Assembly (NCBI GenBank): GCA_023390175.1
Contig: JAEWDK010000015.1
Coordinates: 62,001-126,000 of the forward strand
Source: Bacillota bacterium
GTDB lineage: Bacteria; Bacillota; Clostridia; Oscillospirales; Acutalibacteraceae
Direction of reading: 5' to 3'
Length of the DNA: 64,000 bases
This document shows, one piece after another, positions 44,797 through 52,988 of this stretch (position 1 is the first letter of the stretch; every line of letters starts with the position of its first letter). A program made the translations under genes and the position numbers. Below the pieces are notes generated by a model. The model searched no databases. It was not told where the DNA came from and was given only the letters and a program-made list of their open reading frames with translations.

Positions 44797-47427
44797 TTAG
44801 CCAACAGTAGCAACATTAACCTTCACGCCGTTTACATAGATGCCAGCAGCTGTGCCGACCTTGCCAACGGAAGTGATTTTGTACAGGTATTTGTCACCAG
44901 TCTTGGAAACGAAAGCTGCAGTGAAAGCACTAGGTGTACCAACTGCGAAGGTCGGTGTTGCTGCTGCAGTAATCGCATAGGTGTAAGCACCCTTAACTGT
45001 GATGTTGCTTGTTGTGTCACTCTTGAAGTTTGCTTTGATTGTAGCAACAACAAGTCTTGCTTCGCCGTTGACATAGATGCCAGCAGACTCGCCAACCTTA
45101 CCAACTGCGGTAATGGTGAAGTAGTAGTCGCTGCCGATTGTGTTTGTCAAAGCAGTTGTGAAGACCTTTGTATTGCCGGAAGCCATTGTCGGAGCCTTAC
45201 CATTCAAAGAAGTGATCTTGAAGGTGTACTTTGTAGCAACAGCAACATTTGAAGTTGTGTCGGACTTGTAGGTTGAGTCAAGTTTGCTTACAATTTCTAC
45301 ATCGCAAGTTGCAGGTGTATAGCCATATGCCTGGAACCCATATTGGTCATAGACAGTAGCTTTTACAGTGCCCTTGTTCAAAGAAGTAAACACAGACTCT
45401 AACTTCTTAGCTTCGACAGTAGCTGTTGTATCCGTAGATGTGAAGTTGAAATAATCGTCTCCGCCATCAAACGTAAACTTAACAGTGTAACCGTCAGGAA
45501 GCTTTGTGCCTGCCGGATAGCTGGAAACAGTATATGTTTCTTTTTGACCAACAAGCAGTTTGGAAGAAGTCTTGTTCAATACGATATTTGCGAAATCAAC
45601 AGTCTTGACCTTAAAGGTATCAGATGTTGTTCCGGAAACCTTATCCATTGTGTAACCAACGGTGTTGAAAGCGCCATCATATACTTTGTAAGCATCAGCA
45701 GCAAAAATAGTGTCACCGACCTTAAAAGCATTAGCGAGCTTCAAAGAAATACCGGAAATATTGCTAGTTACATAAAGCTTGCCAGCAGTAATTTCAAGTG
45801 TGCCAGCGCCAGAAATAGAATCTGCTCTGAGTGAGCTAAGAACATGAAGGGTAGTTCCAGAATTAACAACAATGGAAGGAATATCAAGTGCTCCATTAAT
45901 TGTTGCATCAGTTGTACCATTCGTAGTGATCGTTACGTTCTTTGCATTAGCAGGAGTAGCAATCGTGCCCTTAAAATCATTAAGGTTCAATGCAGCAGAA
46001 AGGTAGTTTGCAATGTCAACACCAGCAACAGTAGTTTTGTCACCGCTGATTGTTATTGCAGCAGCACCATGGGCCGCTGTAACCTTACCTGCTGTAACAG
46101 CTGCATTTGTGGTTGTTCCAACTTTAACAAGTGCAGAAGAAAGATTGCCAACAACTGTCGGTACCTTTTCATCTGATGCTTTAACTTCGATTGAGGTCAA
46201 GGCATCGATATCACCAGTCTTACCGCCACTAATAACAACGACCTTAGCCTGTACCTTGCCGACATTACCTTTAACCATGTCAAATTCAGCCACATCATCA
46301 GCAACGGAAGCAATGTAACCATCATTGGCAGTCAAAGTGAATGTTGCGCCGCTAACTTTGCCAACAGAACCGCTGTTAACAGTAGTATTAGCGCCCATAA
46401 CAATGTCAGAACCAGAAACATTGATGGCACCAGCGGAAGGAATAATTGCACCCGTTATGGCATCTTTTAATGTGCTTGTGGTTTTTTCATCTGTTACAGT
46501 GTTTGCGGCCCAAGTAGCACCATGCCATTGGAAAATCTGTGCATGGGTAGCATCAAGTTTGATGGAGTTTGTCACTTTTGCAACTGCAGTTACCATATCG
46601 GTAGCAGAGTTGGAAAGAGTTGCTGCACCAGTACCTTTAGTTGCTTTAACAGCAATATTCCCAATTCTTAAAAAGCTTTCATTGGTGTAGGTGCCAGCCT
46701 TAATTGTAAATGCTTTTCCCGCTGTGGTTGTGCTATCAACCAGTGTAAACTTTTCAGGCTGTGCAGTAACAAGATAATTACTTGATGTTACGCCAGACTG
46801 TGCATACACAACATCCTGTGCTGCGTAAACTGGGAAAATAGTGCCCGATTGTTGTGCTACAGAATATACACTATACTCTGTCGTACGAGTCGTATCAGTT
46901 TCGTTCTTGTTGTAATCAGCAATTGCATCAGGGCTAGTTGTTCCATCACTAGTAGTGAAACCTGCTTTACCAATGACAAGAGCATTGGGAGCAAGGACAT
47001 TAACAGTAATGTTTGCAACACCACTTACTGTAACAGACTCAGGTCTGTTTGTAGCAAATGTGCCTGTGTAACGAACTGAAATTACTTCTGAACCGGAAGC
47101 TGTTGAGCTTTTCAGTGCAAACAAGACTTTACTATTAGTAGTGTCGTTAGTGATCTTAACCAAATCACTGCCGGATGCACGTGCAGCCTCCACTACGGTA
47201 ACTGAAGCTGCCTGATGATCATAAGTTTGTGCAGTGCCACTCAATAAGCTAGTGACATCAATGTTGGTAGTCGTTGCTCCAGCTGCCAAATACAATGTCG
47301 TATTGGCGGGGGTGACAACTACGGTTTCTGTCTTTGTCGCTGCAAAGGCAAAGGTTGCTGAAAAGCTTGTTACGACAAGTGCTAATGCAAGCACGAGGGA
47401 AACAACTTTTCCTGTGATTTTTTTCAT
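44797..47427 (-). CDS. Large secreted surface protein with tandem C-terminal repeats (S-layer candidate)
   Basis: 876 residues from the ATG at 47427, nine bases after AGGAGG. A signal peptide (VVSLVLALALVVTSFSATFA) is followed by a Thr/Ala/Ser/Val-rich, almost Cys-free chain with many beta-type segments. No SLH domain, LPXTG signal or enzyme motif is seen. The last 160 residues are two related units of about 80, each opening (F/Y)KSDTTSN and closing VGKVG..AGIYVNG. Low complexity, strong promoter, long leader and own terminator are what one expects of an abundant wall or S-layer protein; this is inference. It sits next to the surface-acylation genes. Confidence 0.8.
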   Translation of the reverse strand: MKKITGKVVSLVLALALVVTSFSATFAFAATKTETVVVTPANTTLYLAAGATTTNIDVTSLLSGTAQTYDHQAASVTVVEAARASGSDLVKITNDTTNSKVLFALKSSTASGSEVISVRYTGTFATNRPESVTVSGVANITVNVLAPNALVIGKAGFTTSDGTTSPDAIADYNKNETDTTRTTEYSVYSVAQQSGTIFPVYAAQDVVYAQSGVTSSNYLVTAQPEKFTLVDSTTTAGKAFTIKAGTYTNESFLRIGNIAVKATKGTGAATLSNSATDMVTAVAKVTNSIKLDATHAQIFQWHGATWAANTVTDEKTTSTLKDAITGAIIPSAGAINVSGSDIVMGANTTVNSGSVGKVSGATFTLTANDGYIASVADDVAEFDMVKGNVGKVQAKVVVISGGKTGDIDALTSIEVKASDEKVPTVVGNLSSALVKVGTTTNAAVTAGKVTAAHGAAAITISGDKTTVAGVDIANYLSAALNLNDFKGTIATPANAKNVTITTNGTTDATINGALDIPSIVVNSGTTLHVLSSLRADSISGAGTLEITAGKLYVTSNISGISLKLANAFKVGDTIFAADAYKVYDGAFNTVGYTMDKVSGTTSDTFKVKTVDFANIVLNKTSSKLLVGQKETYTVSSYPAGTKLPDGYTVKFTFDGGDDYFNFTSTDTTATVEAKKLESVFTSLNKGTVKATVYDQYGFQAYGYTPATCDVEIVSKLDSTYKSDTTSNVAVATKYTFKITSLNGKAPTMASGNTKVFTTALTNTIGSDYYFTITAVGKVGESAGIYVNGEARLVVATIKANFKSDTTSNITVKGAYTYAITAAATPTFAVGTPSAFTAAFVSKTGDKYLYKITSVGKVGTAAGIYVNGVKVNVATVG
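44800..45270 (-). repeat. Two tandem protein repeats encoded at the 3' end of the surface protein gene
   Basis: About 45031-45270 and 44800-45030 encode the two C-terminal units. Shared residues are KSDTTSN at the start, Y-x-(F/Y)-x-I-T, and VGKVG with AGIYVNG near the end. DNA between the two has diverged, so the duplication is not recent. Confidence 0.75.
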
Positions 47428-47609
47428 CCTTTTTGTCCTCCTTAAAATAGTTCGTTTTGCGTATTTGCGTGTGCTATGAGAAGTTAACATACATGTTCGC
47501 CATGGGTGTTAAAATATCTCCCCTGACTCGCGCGGCCTGTGTGACAAAAGCCTGCCCAAAGAGCGCCGGCAATGCCGCAGCCACATATACCGCTCATATG
47601 TTTAATTGG

Positions 47610-47638
47610 ATTATAAGATATTTGGAAATTAAAGTCAA
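47610..47638 (-). promoter_or_regulatory. Promoter of the surface protein gene, long leader
   Basis: Minus strand TTGACT, a 17-nt spacer and TATAAT. The start site should be near 47603, leaving a leader of about 175 nt before the ATG. Upstream of it, 47639-47896 is AT-rich with no gene seen. Confidence 0.75.
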
Positions 47639-47896
47639 GTACATAATGGATATTATTTTTCATAAATTTTGTACAAACATCTTATTTTTTCCAGTGTTAA
47701 AGCCATGTTTTTCTAAATGGATGGCAATAACTAACATATGAGTATAAATTATAGAAAAGAAATTAACATATATTGGTAATTTCTTCTTTCGTAACAAAAA
47801 TACCCCGCCAAATTCATTCATATTACTGGAAATTATTGTACCATATTTGCTGAAATATATTTATTAAAAATCGGAAAGGAAAACATTACCAAATAT

Positions 47897-48100
47897 TCAA
47901 TGAACAGTGAAAAATTAACAATGAACAATTTTGGTGGCAAACCTTTGGTTTGCAATATAGGGGTACGGGCCTACCCGGCCGCAGCCGTTTATAAATATCC
48001 GCCCACAGGCGGTCACCTTCATTATTCATTGTTAATTGTTAGTTGTTAATTGAATTAACTGTTCATTGTTAGTTGTTCATTTCTCTTAATTGTTCATTGC
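47897..48100. repeat. Heptad-flanked repeat element, long copy 1
   Basis: Left arm 47897-47930 contains AACAATGAACAATT-type heptads. The core 47933-48018 has GCAAACC/GGTTTGC, ACCCGGCCGCAGCCG and a CCGCC/GGCGG stem. The right arm 48021-48100 is a long run of (A)TTGTTAATTGTT and GTTCATTG units in inverted orientation to the left arm. The core is about 90 percent identical by eye to that at 49473-49547. The right arm forms the last codons and stop of the MBL gene. Confidence 0.8.
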
Positions 48101-49387
48101 TATGGGTCTGTCGTCGCACAGGCAGGAGCGCTCCCCATTCACGGACACCACGCAGATGCGGCAGGGCGCAATGCCCTTGCGGCTTTGGCAGAACGGGCAC
48201 TTAATCGTGAGCCCGGGGCGGCCGGGCAGGTCGTAGCAGCAGGCAAGGCGGTTACAGGAGCACTCGCTGTTTTTGTACCACGCGCAGGCGGCGCAGTTGG
48301 TGCAGTGCTTAATGCCGGGCAAATCCACGTATTCGGCGGCGATCAGCCCGCCCTGCTGATACTCGCCGTTACTGATGATGATGTGGGATGCGCCGATTTC
48401 GCCGAACAGATGGCTCCACGCGCTGGCGGTGCCGTGATGCGGCGCTTTCAATATATAATAGTTATCGTAAAGAAGACCGGCGACCGCGTCCATACTCTCA
48501 GGTGTAGCGTCGCCCGTCATTAAAATATCGTCCAGGCTGGCTTCGCGCGTGCGGCGGTTCTGAAAAATGACGCCCGAAGCGTTCAGCTCATCCGAGTAGG
48601 CCGTGCGCGTGGTCGGGCGGCTGAGAATCTCCGCGATATCGGCCGCGGGGGGCAAAAGCAGAAGCTGCGGAATCAGCGCTTCTATTTCATTTAATACAGA
48701 TGTAATACGGTCGATGTTTTCCTGCTGCAGCGGCACAGTTTTGCAGCACGCAAGGTAGGCGGCGCAGAACTGCTCTTTCAGCCGCAAAAATTCCCGCGCG
48801 GTTTCGGGCAGGAACGGCGAGGAAAGGCAGATGTTCATGTCCTCCACCGCGGTGGCGAACAGGTCGGAAAACGGGAAGTCCTGTGGCGCGGGCCATATTA
48901 CATCGTAGGTAACATCGTCAAACACAAAGCTGTCGCCCGCTTTCAGGGTGAAAATCCGACCGGCTCCGGCAATTTTCGCCGTGCGGTCAAAAATTTTGAG
49001 CGCGCTCACGTTTACCTGGGAATAGTCGGTTTGCCGGCTTAAAAACGCGTAAACGAACAGGGCAAATTCCAAAAGCAGCGGCCGCCCGTGACTGTCGCAG
49101 GGGGCGGCCGGCAAAAAGATGCGGTTAAAATAATCGGGATTGGAGTCCAGCAGCTGCCGGAACCCGCAAAGATGGTCGCGGTGATAATGGGTGAGCAAAA
49201 AGCTGCGGAACGTGCAGTCGGAGTACCGCCGCAAAATGGCCGGGTCAACATAGGAGGAAAACGATACGTCGCCCTCGCGTATTTTTTGGTTGATGCTGCC
49301 GCAGTCCACCATAAGGATATCCTTGTGCGCGCCGCCCAGCACGATGCATTCCCCGTATTCCACATTATGTACTTCCAGCCACTGCAT
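48086..49387 (-). CDS. MBL-fold metallohydrolase with cysteine-rich C-terminal tail (ComEC/Rec2-like)
   Basis: 433 residues. A metallo-beta-lactamase fold of the ComEC/Rec2 type: LTHYHRDHLCGF (metal-binding HxHxDH at 66-72), ILMTGDATPES and LKAPHHGTASAW. The last 70 residues hold 13 cysteines (CTNCAACAWY, CSCNRLACCYD, CPFCQSRKGIAPCRIC), which suggests two or more structural zinc sites and possible nucleic-acid contact. No membrane segment, so it is not a DNA-uptake channel. The substrate is unknown. ATG after GGGGGTG. Its final residues MNN and stop are encoded by a repeat arm. Confidence 0.85.
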   Translation of the reverse strand: MQWLEVHNVEYGECIVLGGAHKDILMVDCGSINQKIREGDVSFSSYVDPAILRRYSDCTFRSFLLTHYHRDHLCGFRQLLDSNPDYFNRIFLPAAPCDSHGRPLLLEFALFVYAFLSRQTDYSQVNVSALKIFDRTAKIAGAGRIFTLKAGDSFVFDDVTYDVIWPAPQDFPFSDLFATAVEDMNICLSSPFLPETAREFLRLKEQFCAAYLACCKTVPLQQENIDRITSVLNEIEALIPQLLLLPPAADIAEILSRPTTRTAYSDELNASGVIFQNRRTREASLDDILMTGDATPESMDAVAGLLYDNYYILKAPHHGTASAWSHLFGEIGASHIIISNGEYQQGGLIAAEYVDLPGIKHCTNCAACAWYKNSECSCNRLACCYDLPGRPGLTIKCPFCQSRKGIAPCRICVVSVNGERSCLCDDRPIAMNN

Positions 49388-49410
49388 AACAGCACCCCCA
49401 CATATTTTTC

Positions 49411-49599
49411 AATTAACAATTATTTCAGTTAACAATTAACAATGAACAATGAACAGTTTATGTGGCAAACCTTCGGTTTGCAGTATATAGGGTACGGCTT
49501 TACCCGGCCGCAGCCGTTTATAAATACCCGCCCGCAGGCGGTCACCTTAATTGTTAATTGTTAATTGTTCATTTTCTTCGTTCATTGTTCATTATCCAT
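49411..49599. repeat. Heptad-flanked repeat element, long copy 2
   Basis: Left arm 49411-49458 (AATTAACAAT, then AACAATGAACAATGAAC), core 49461-49547 (GCAAACC/GGTTTGC, GTACGGCTTTACCCGG, TTTATAAATACCCGCC, GGCGGTCACCTT) and right arm 49548-49599 (TTAATTGTTAATTGTTCAT, TTCATTGTTCATT). Arms are inverted with respect to each other. The 3' end of the four-helix-bundle gene lies in the right arm. Confidence 0.8.
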
Positions 49600-49941
49600 C
49601 CGCTTCATTGTATTTAAAGTAGAAATCAGCATTCGTTGAAGTTCTTTTGACTTTTCCTGCAATTGTTCTTCTTCCTTTGTCAAATACTCTGTTTTTGATA
49701 ATATTGTAAGCCAGTATTCCGTTTCCGACGCTTCTTTTAAGGCAATCTGCATTTTGGCAATAAAATCCGCCTTACTGACAGCATAATTCGCTTCATGGAT
49801 ATTTGCGCCGATGCTTGTGCCGCTTTTCAATACTTGTTTCGACATCACAAACTCTTTTTTGTCTTTACTTAAACGCTCATATAAATGAACAATGTCAATT
49901 GCAAATTCCAATGATAAATTAACCAGCCGATTTTCTTTCAC
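49582..49941 (-). CDS. Four-helix-bundle protein (23S rRNA intervening-sequence protein family)
   Basis: 119 residues matching the IVP/four-helix-bundle family: helix 1 NLSLEFAIDIVHLYERL, then the conserved KSGTSIGANIHEANYAVS, helix 3 FIAKMQIALKEASETEYWL and a charged last helix. Members occur inside 23S rRNA intervening sequences or as scattered genes; relatives serve as accessory proteins in diversity-generating retroelements, though no reverse transcriptase is present here. GTG start, seven bases after GGAGG. Heptad repeats lie on both sides of the gene, and one encodes its last residues. Confidence 0.9.
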   Translation of the reverse strand: MKENRLVNLSLEFAIDIVHLYERLSKDKKEFVMSKQVLKSGTSIGANIHEANYAVSKADFIAKMQIALKEASETEYWLTILSKTEYLTKEEEQLQEKSKELQRMLISTLNTMKRMDNEQ

Positions 49942-49958
49942 ACACGTTCCTCCAATTG

Positions 49959-50007
49959 TTCATTGTTCATTGTTCACTGTTCATTGTTCACTGTTCATTG
50001 TTCATTA
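49959..50007. repeat. Tandem heptanucleotide array, seven units
   Basis: Seven consecutive 7-mers: TTCATTG four times, TTCACTG twice and a final TTCATTA. The last unit includes the stop codon of the MORN gene, and the array lies just upstream of the ribosome site of the four-helix-bundle gene. Too short and spacer-less for a CRISPR array. Confidence 0.9.
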
Positions 50008-51357
50008 TTCCTCGTCCAAGCGCTTATACCCCGAATAATACTTGTCGTTGCGGAACTCGCCGGAAAAAACAATTTCGCCGTTTTTGTATTCGGTGCCGCG
50101 GCCGTGGCGCAGGCCGTCCTTCCACTCGCCGGTGTAAATCAGGTTGCCCTCGGCGTCGAACGCCGCGCCGGAGCCGGTGGGGATGTTGTCCTTCCATCTG
50201 CCGACAAAAAGCGAGCCGTCGCGCGAGCTGTAGGCAACACCGATGCCGTCGCGCTTGTTGGCCTTCCAGTCGCCCACATAGCACACCTTGCCCGATTTAT
50301 AATAGTACGCACCGAAGCCGTCGCGCTTATCGTTGATATAGTCGCCTTCGTAGGCCGTGCAGCCGTCCTGCATCTGGGTTCTGCCGCGCCCCTGGCGCAG
50401 GCCGTCAATTACCTTGCCGAAGTACAGGTAGCTTTCCTGCGCACTGATTACAATGCGCTTTGCCGCGCGCTGCACATGTGGGGAAATCGCCCCGCTGACC
50501 TGTGTTGCGCCGCCAAGGCCCTTCGCCGCCACGGCGTATTTTTTCACTTCCGGCGCGGGTTCCTCAATGCTGAAAAGCTCGTGATCCGCGGCGTAGTCCG
50601 GTTCCTGCGGCAGCTGCACCGGCGGTTTCTCCGGTTCCGGTTCGGGCTGCGGCACGGGCCGGTCGTTCTCAATGTACTCAAACGCCAGTTCCGCCGCCTG
50701 TTCCTCAGGCCAGGACGGCTCCAGTCCGGCGGTTTCGGACTCCAAATCGTTCAGCACAGCCATACGGCTTTCTTTTTCGGCGGGGGTGCAGTAGCAAAAG
50801 CTGCCGCCGTCCGTTTCGCCGTAAATCTGCGGTTCGCCGGCAATTGCGTTCACAAGGCTTTGCTCCGCCGTGCCCGCGCGGAACACACAGGGCTGCAAAT
50901 GGGTTTTCGTATATTTCTGTTTTTGCGGGTCAAACCGCAGCAAAACAAGGCCGCCGCCCTGCTCCGGTTTGAGCAGCGCCGCCGGCCTTGCGGAATCGCC
51001 TGAATAATAGGAGGTCTGCAGCCATTCGTGGTCGCCGCCGTAGCGCGACTTGCTGACCATCTCCCCCTCCATATTCCACGTGATTATGTAATACCCGTCC
51101 TTTTCACGGAACGCTTTTTGAAGCACTGTTTTTCCGGCGGTTTTCAGCCATTGGAACGTGCCCCGCCCCATTTTGTAGCGGGTGCAAAGCTCCACGCCGG
51201 TTGAACAGCTGCGGTTTTTGCCCGACATGCCCCGCAGCGACGCAAAATAGCCGCGCCGCACCTGCGCGAGCAGGGAATCGTTCTGAGCGCCACCGTCGTA
51301 CGGCTTGTAGCAGACGGTAAAAAACACCGGAGTATGGCTTTCATCCTGCTGAAGCAT
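50005..51357 (-). CDS. MORN-repeat protein with unknown N-terminal domain
   Basis: 450 residues in three parts. Residues 1-190 form an unrecognised domain with several Cys and aromatic residues. About 195-295 is a Pro/Glu-rich linker (VPQPEPEPEKPPVQLPQEP). From about 320, six MORN repeats follow (for example YEGDYINDKRDGFGAYYYKSG), shallow beta-hairpins that often bind lipids or proteins. No signal peptide. ATG follows AAAGGGG; it has its own promoter. Adjacent to the HTH protein on the same strand, so the two may be regulated together. Confidence 0.8.
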   Translation of the reverse strand: MLQQDESHTPVFFTVCYKPYDGGAQNDSLLAQVRRGYFASLRGMSGKNRSCSTGVELCTRYKMGRGTFQWLKTAGKTVLQKAFREKDGYYIITWNMEGEMVSKSRYGGDHEWLQTSYYSGDSARPAALLKPEQGGGLVLLRFDPQKQKYTKTHLQPCVFRAGTAEQSLVNAIAGEPQIYGETDGGSFCYCTPAEKESRMAVLNDLESETAGLEPSWPEEQAAELAFEYIENDRPVPQPEPEPEKPPVQLPQEPDYAADHELFSIEEPAPEVKKYAVAAKGLGGATQVSGAISPHVQRAAKRIVISAQESYLYFGKVIDGLRQGRGRTQMQDGCTAYEGDYINDKRDGFGAYYYKSGKVCYVGDWKANKRDGIGVAYSSRDGSLFVGRWKDNIPTGSGAAFDAEGNLIYTGEWKDGLRHGRGTEYKNGEIVFSGEFRNDKYYSGYKRLDEE

Positions 51358-51421
51358 ATCGGCAGCCCCTTTCTTTTAATATATACTAATATATTGCATT
51401 GTTCTACATTATAATAGTAAC

Positions 51422-51451
51422 ATTATATAGGATTGCACATTCATCATGCAA
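51422..51451 (-). promoter_or_regulatory. Predicted promoter of the MORN gene
   Basis: Minus strand TTGCAT, an 18-nt spacer and TATAAT, between the HTH gene and the MORN gene, about 65 nt before the MORN start. Confidence 0.6.
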
Positions 51452-51465
51452 GATATTTTTAAAAT

Positions 51466-52839
51466 TTAGTACCAGGAAGGCTCAGCCGGCTGCTGGGTAT
51501 GCTTCAGTTCATACAGGCTGCGGTAGTAGCCCGCGCCCGGCAATGCCCAGTCGGAAAACACGACCTGTTTGATGCCCGGGGCGGTGCCGGCTTCCACTGA
51601 ATAGTCCGCATTCGATTCCGTACTGTAGGCGCTTTTGGTAAGCGGGGTAAAAAGCTTGACCCAAACGCCCCATTTCTGCCCGGTCTGCTCGTCCAGCCGG
51701 AACTCGTGCTTCAGGGATTTGCAGGGATAGTGCAGCGTATAGCTGTAAATACTGGAAATATCATGGATAAACGAAGAATTGCTCGAATACTCGTATTCAA
51801 CATTGATCGGCTCGCCGGCCTCCGTCGGGTAAAGGCTGAAGCGGAGCACCAGCTCGGTCGTAACCGTGCCGCTGACTTCACCCGCCACCTCTGTCACGGT
51901 GACAAACTGTAACGGTGAAGTGTAATCGGCGTTCTCGTGCGCGTTGATATACCGAACAGCGGACTGGCCGTTCACCGTAACGGACAGGCTGCCGAAAGCG
52001 CGTTCTATAATTTCCTCCTGCGGTATTCTGGCTGCATGGTGAAAATGCTGCGTTAATGTAAACTGAACCGGATTGAGCTGCTGGGCAACGATTTCCTCTT
52101 TCGCGCGCACGCTGCGAAACATTTTTCGCGAATCCCCCGATATGGAAATCAGCTCACTGCGGTGCACAAAATTATAAAAGGGTTGGTTTACCTGGGAATG
52201 GAGGAAATCCCCCATTGACTCCAAAAAAGAAACATCGCTCAAATAGTGCGGGAGCTGCTTTCGAAGGCTGGCGGCATAGACCACGTTTAACAGCTGTTTC
52301 AGATTTTCGCTGTCTAAAATATCTTCATTGATCGCTTCACATATTTTCTGATAGACGAGTTCGGATTTCGCGCCCACGTGGCTCACCAGCCAATTCTGAT
52401 AGGCCTGCTCGGTGTTAGAGTAAGCCTCTTCATAACACCGCATAATAAAATCCGGAATCATGCCGGAATAAAACTTATTCACGCGTTCTTCGTCAATCGC
52501 AGCGGCTCCCGCGCTGAACAGCGCGATAAACCGTGCAAGAGAATCCGAAAAAATATATTTGTCATTCAGCATCTGCGCATAGGACGCAAAACGCTTTGCC
52601 GTAGAGCAAGTCGGCGGAAAGCCATTGATCAGCCCGGCCGCAAACCGGGAAGCCATTAAATTGGGATGCAGGCCCGGCGGCATTTTGTTCGGCCGCCCAT
52701 GGCGAAGCCTGGACAGTACAGATTCGGAAACACCAAGAATCTCTGCCATTTCTGCATATTTCACTTCAAGGGGTTCCCCCGCAATTGATGCCAGGAACAC
52801 ATTAAAAGAAAATGTCTTTCTGGCGTTTTTCGCATTCAT
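51466..52839 (-). CDS. HTH-domain protein with large unknown C-terminal region
   Basis: 457 residues from the ATG at 52839, which has GAGGGC upstream. Residues about 26-50 form a helix-turn-helix (VKYAEMAEILGVSESVLSRL), then a helical region to about 250 and a beta-rich C-terminus (for example VTVTEVAGEVSGTVTTELVL, VEYEYSSNSSF). The family of the C-terminus is not recognised. No membrane segment. It has its own promoter whose -35 box is next to the stop of the last minor pilin, so it is not part of the pilin operon. A sensor-regulator role is a guess from the domain order. Confidence 0.75.
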   Translation of the reverse strand: MNAKNARKTFSFNVFLASIAGEPLEVKYAEMAEILGVSESVLSRLRHGRPNKMPPGLHPNLMASRFAAGLINGFPPTCSTAKRFASYAQMLNDKYIFSDSLARFIALFSAGAAAIDEERVNKFYSGMIPDFIMRCYEEAYSNTEQAYQNWLVSHVGAKSELVYQKICEAINEDILDSENLKQLLNVVYAASLRKQLPHYLSDVSFLESMGDFLHSQVNQPFYNFVHRSELISISGDSRKMFRSVRAKEEIVAQQLNPVQFTLTQHFHHAARIPQEEIIERAFGSLSVTVNGQSAVRYINAHENADYTSPLQFVTVTEVAGEVSGTVTTELVLRFSLYPTEAGEPINVEYEYSSNSSFIHDISSIYSYTLHYPCKSLKHEFRLDEQTGQKWGVWVKLFTPLTKSAYSTESNADYSVEAGTAPGIKQVVFSDWALPGAGYYRSLYELKHTQQPAEPSWY

Positions 52840-52950
52840 TCTCTTCGCCCTCTTTGGGAACGGCAAAGCCGCTTATTTATGGTGATTTTTTACCACACTA
52901 TAAATATCGTCCGAAAGAGGATAAAAATAACTGCTCTCTGTTACCAAATC

Positions 52951-52978
52951 ATTATAATTATGACACAATTTGTTGCAA
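52951..52978 (-). promoter_or_regulatory. Predicted promoter of the HTH-protein gene
   Basis: Minus strand TTGCAA, a 16-nt spacer and TATAAT, leaving a leader of about 105 nt. Confidence 0.65.
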
Positions 52979-52988
52979 TTTCCAAAAT

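Noticed and set aside
49582..49941. Intervening sequence inside a 23S rRNA gene
   Set aside because: No rRNA sequence flanks the gene; on both sides are protein genes and heptad repeats.
49959..50007. CRISPR-like array
   Set aside because: Units are 7 nt with no spacers and no cas genes are near. It is a simple tandem heptad array.
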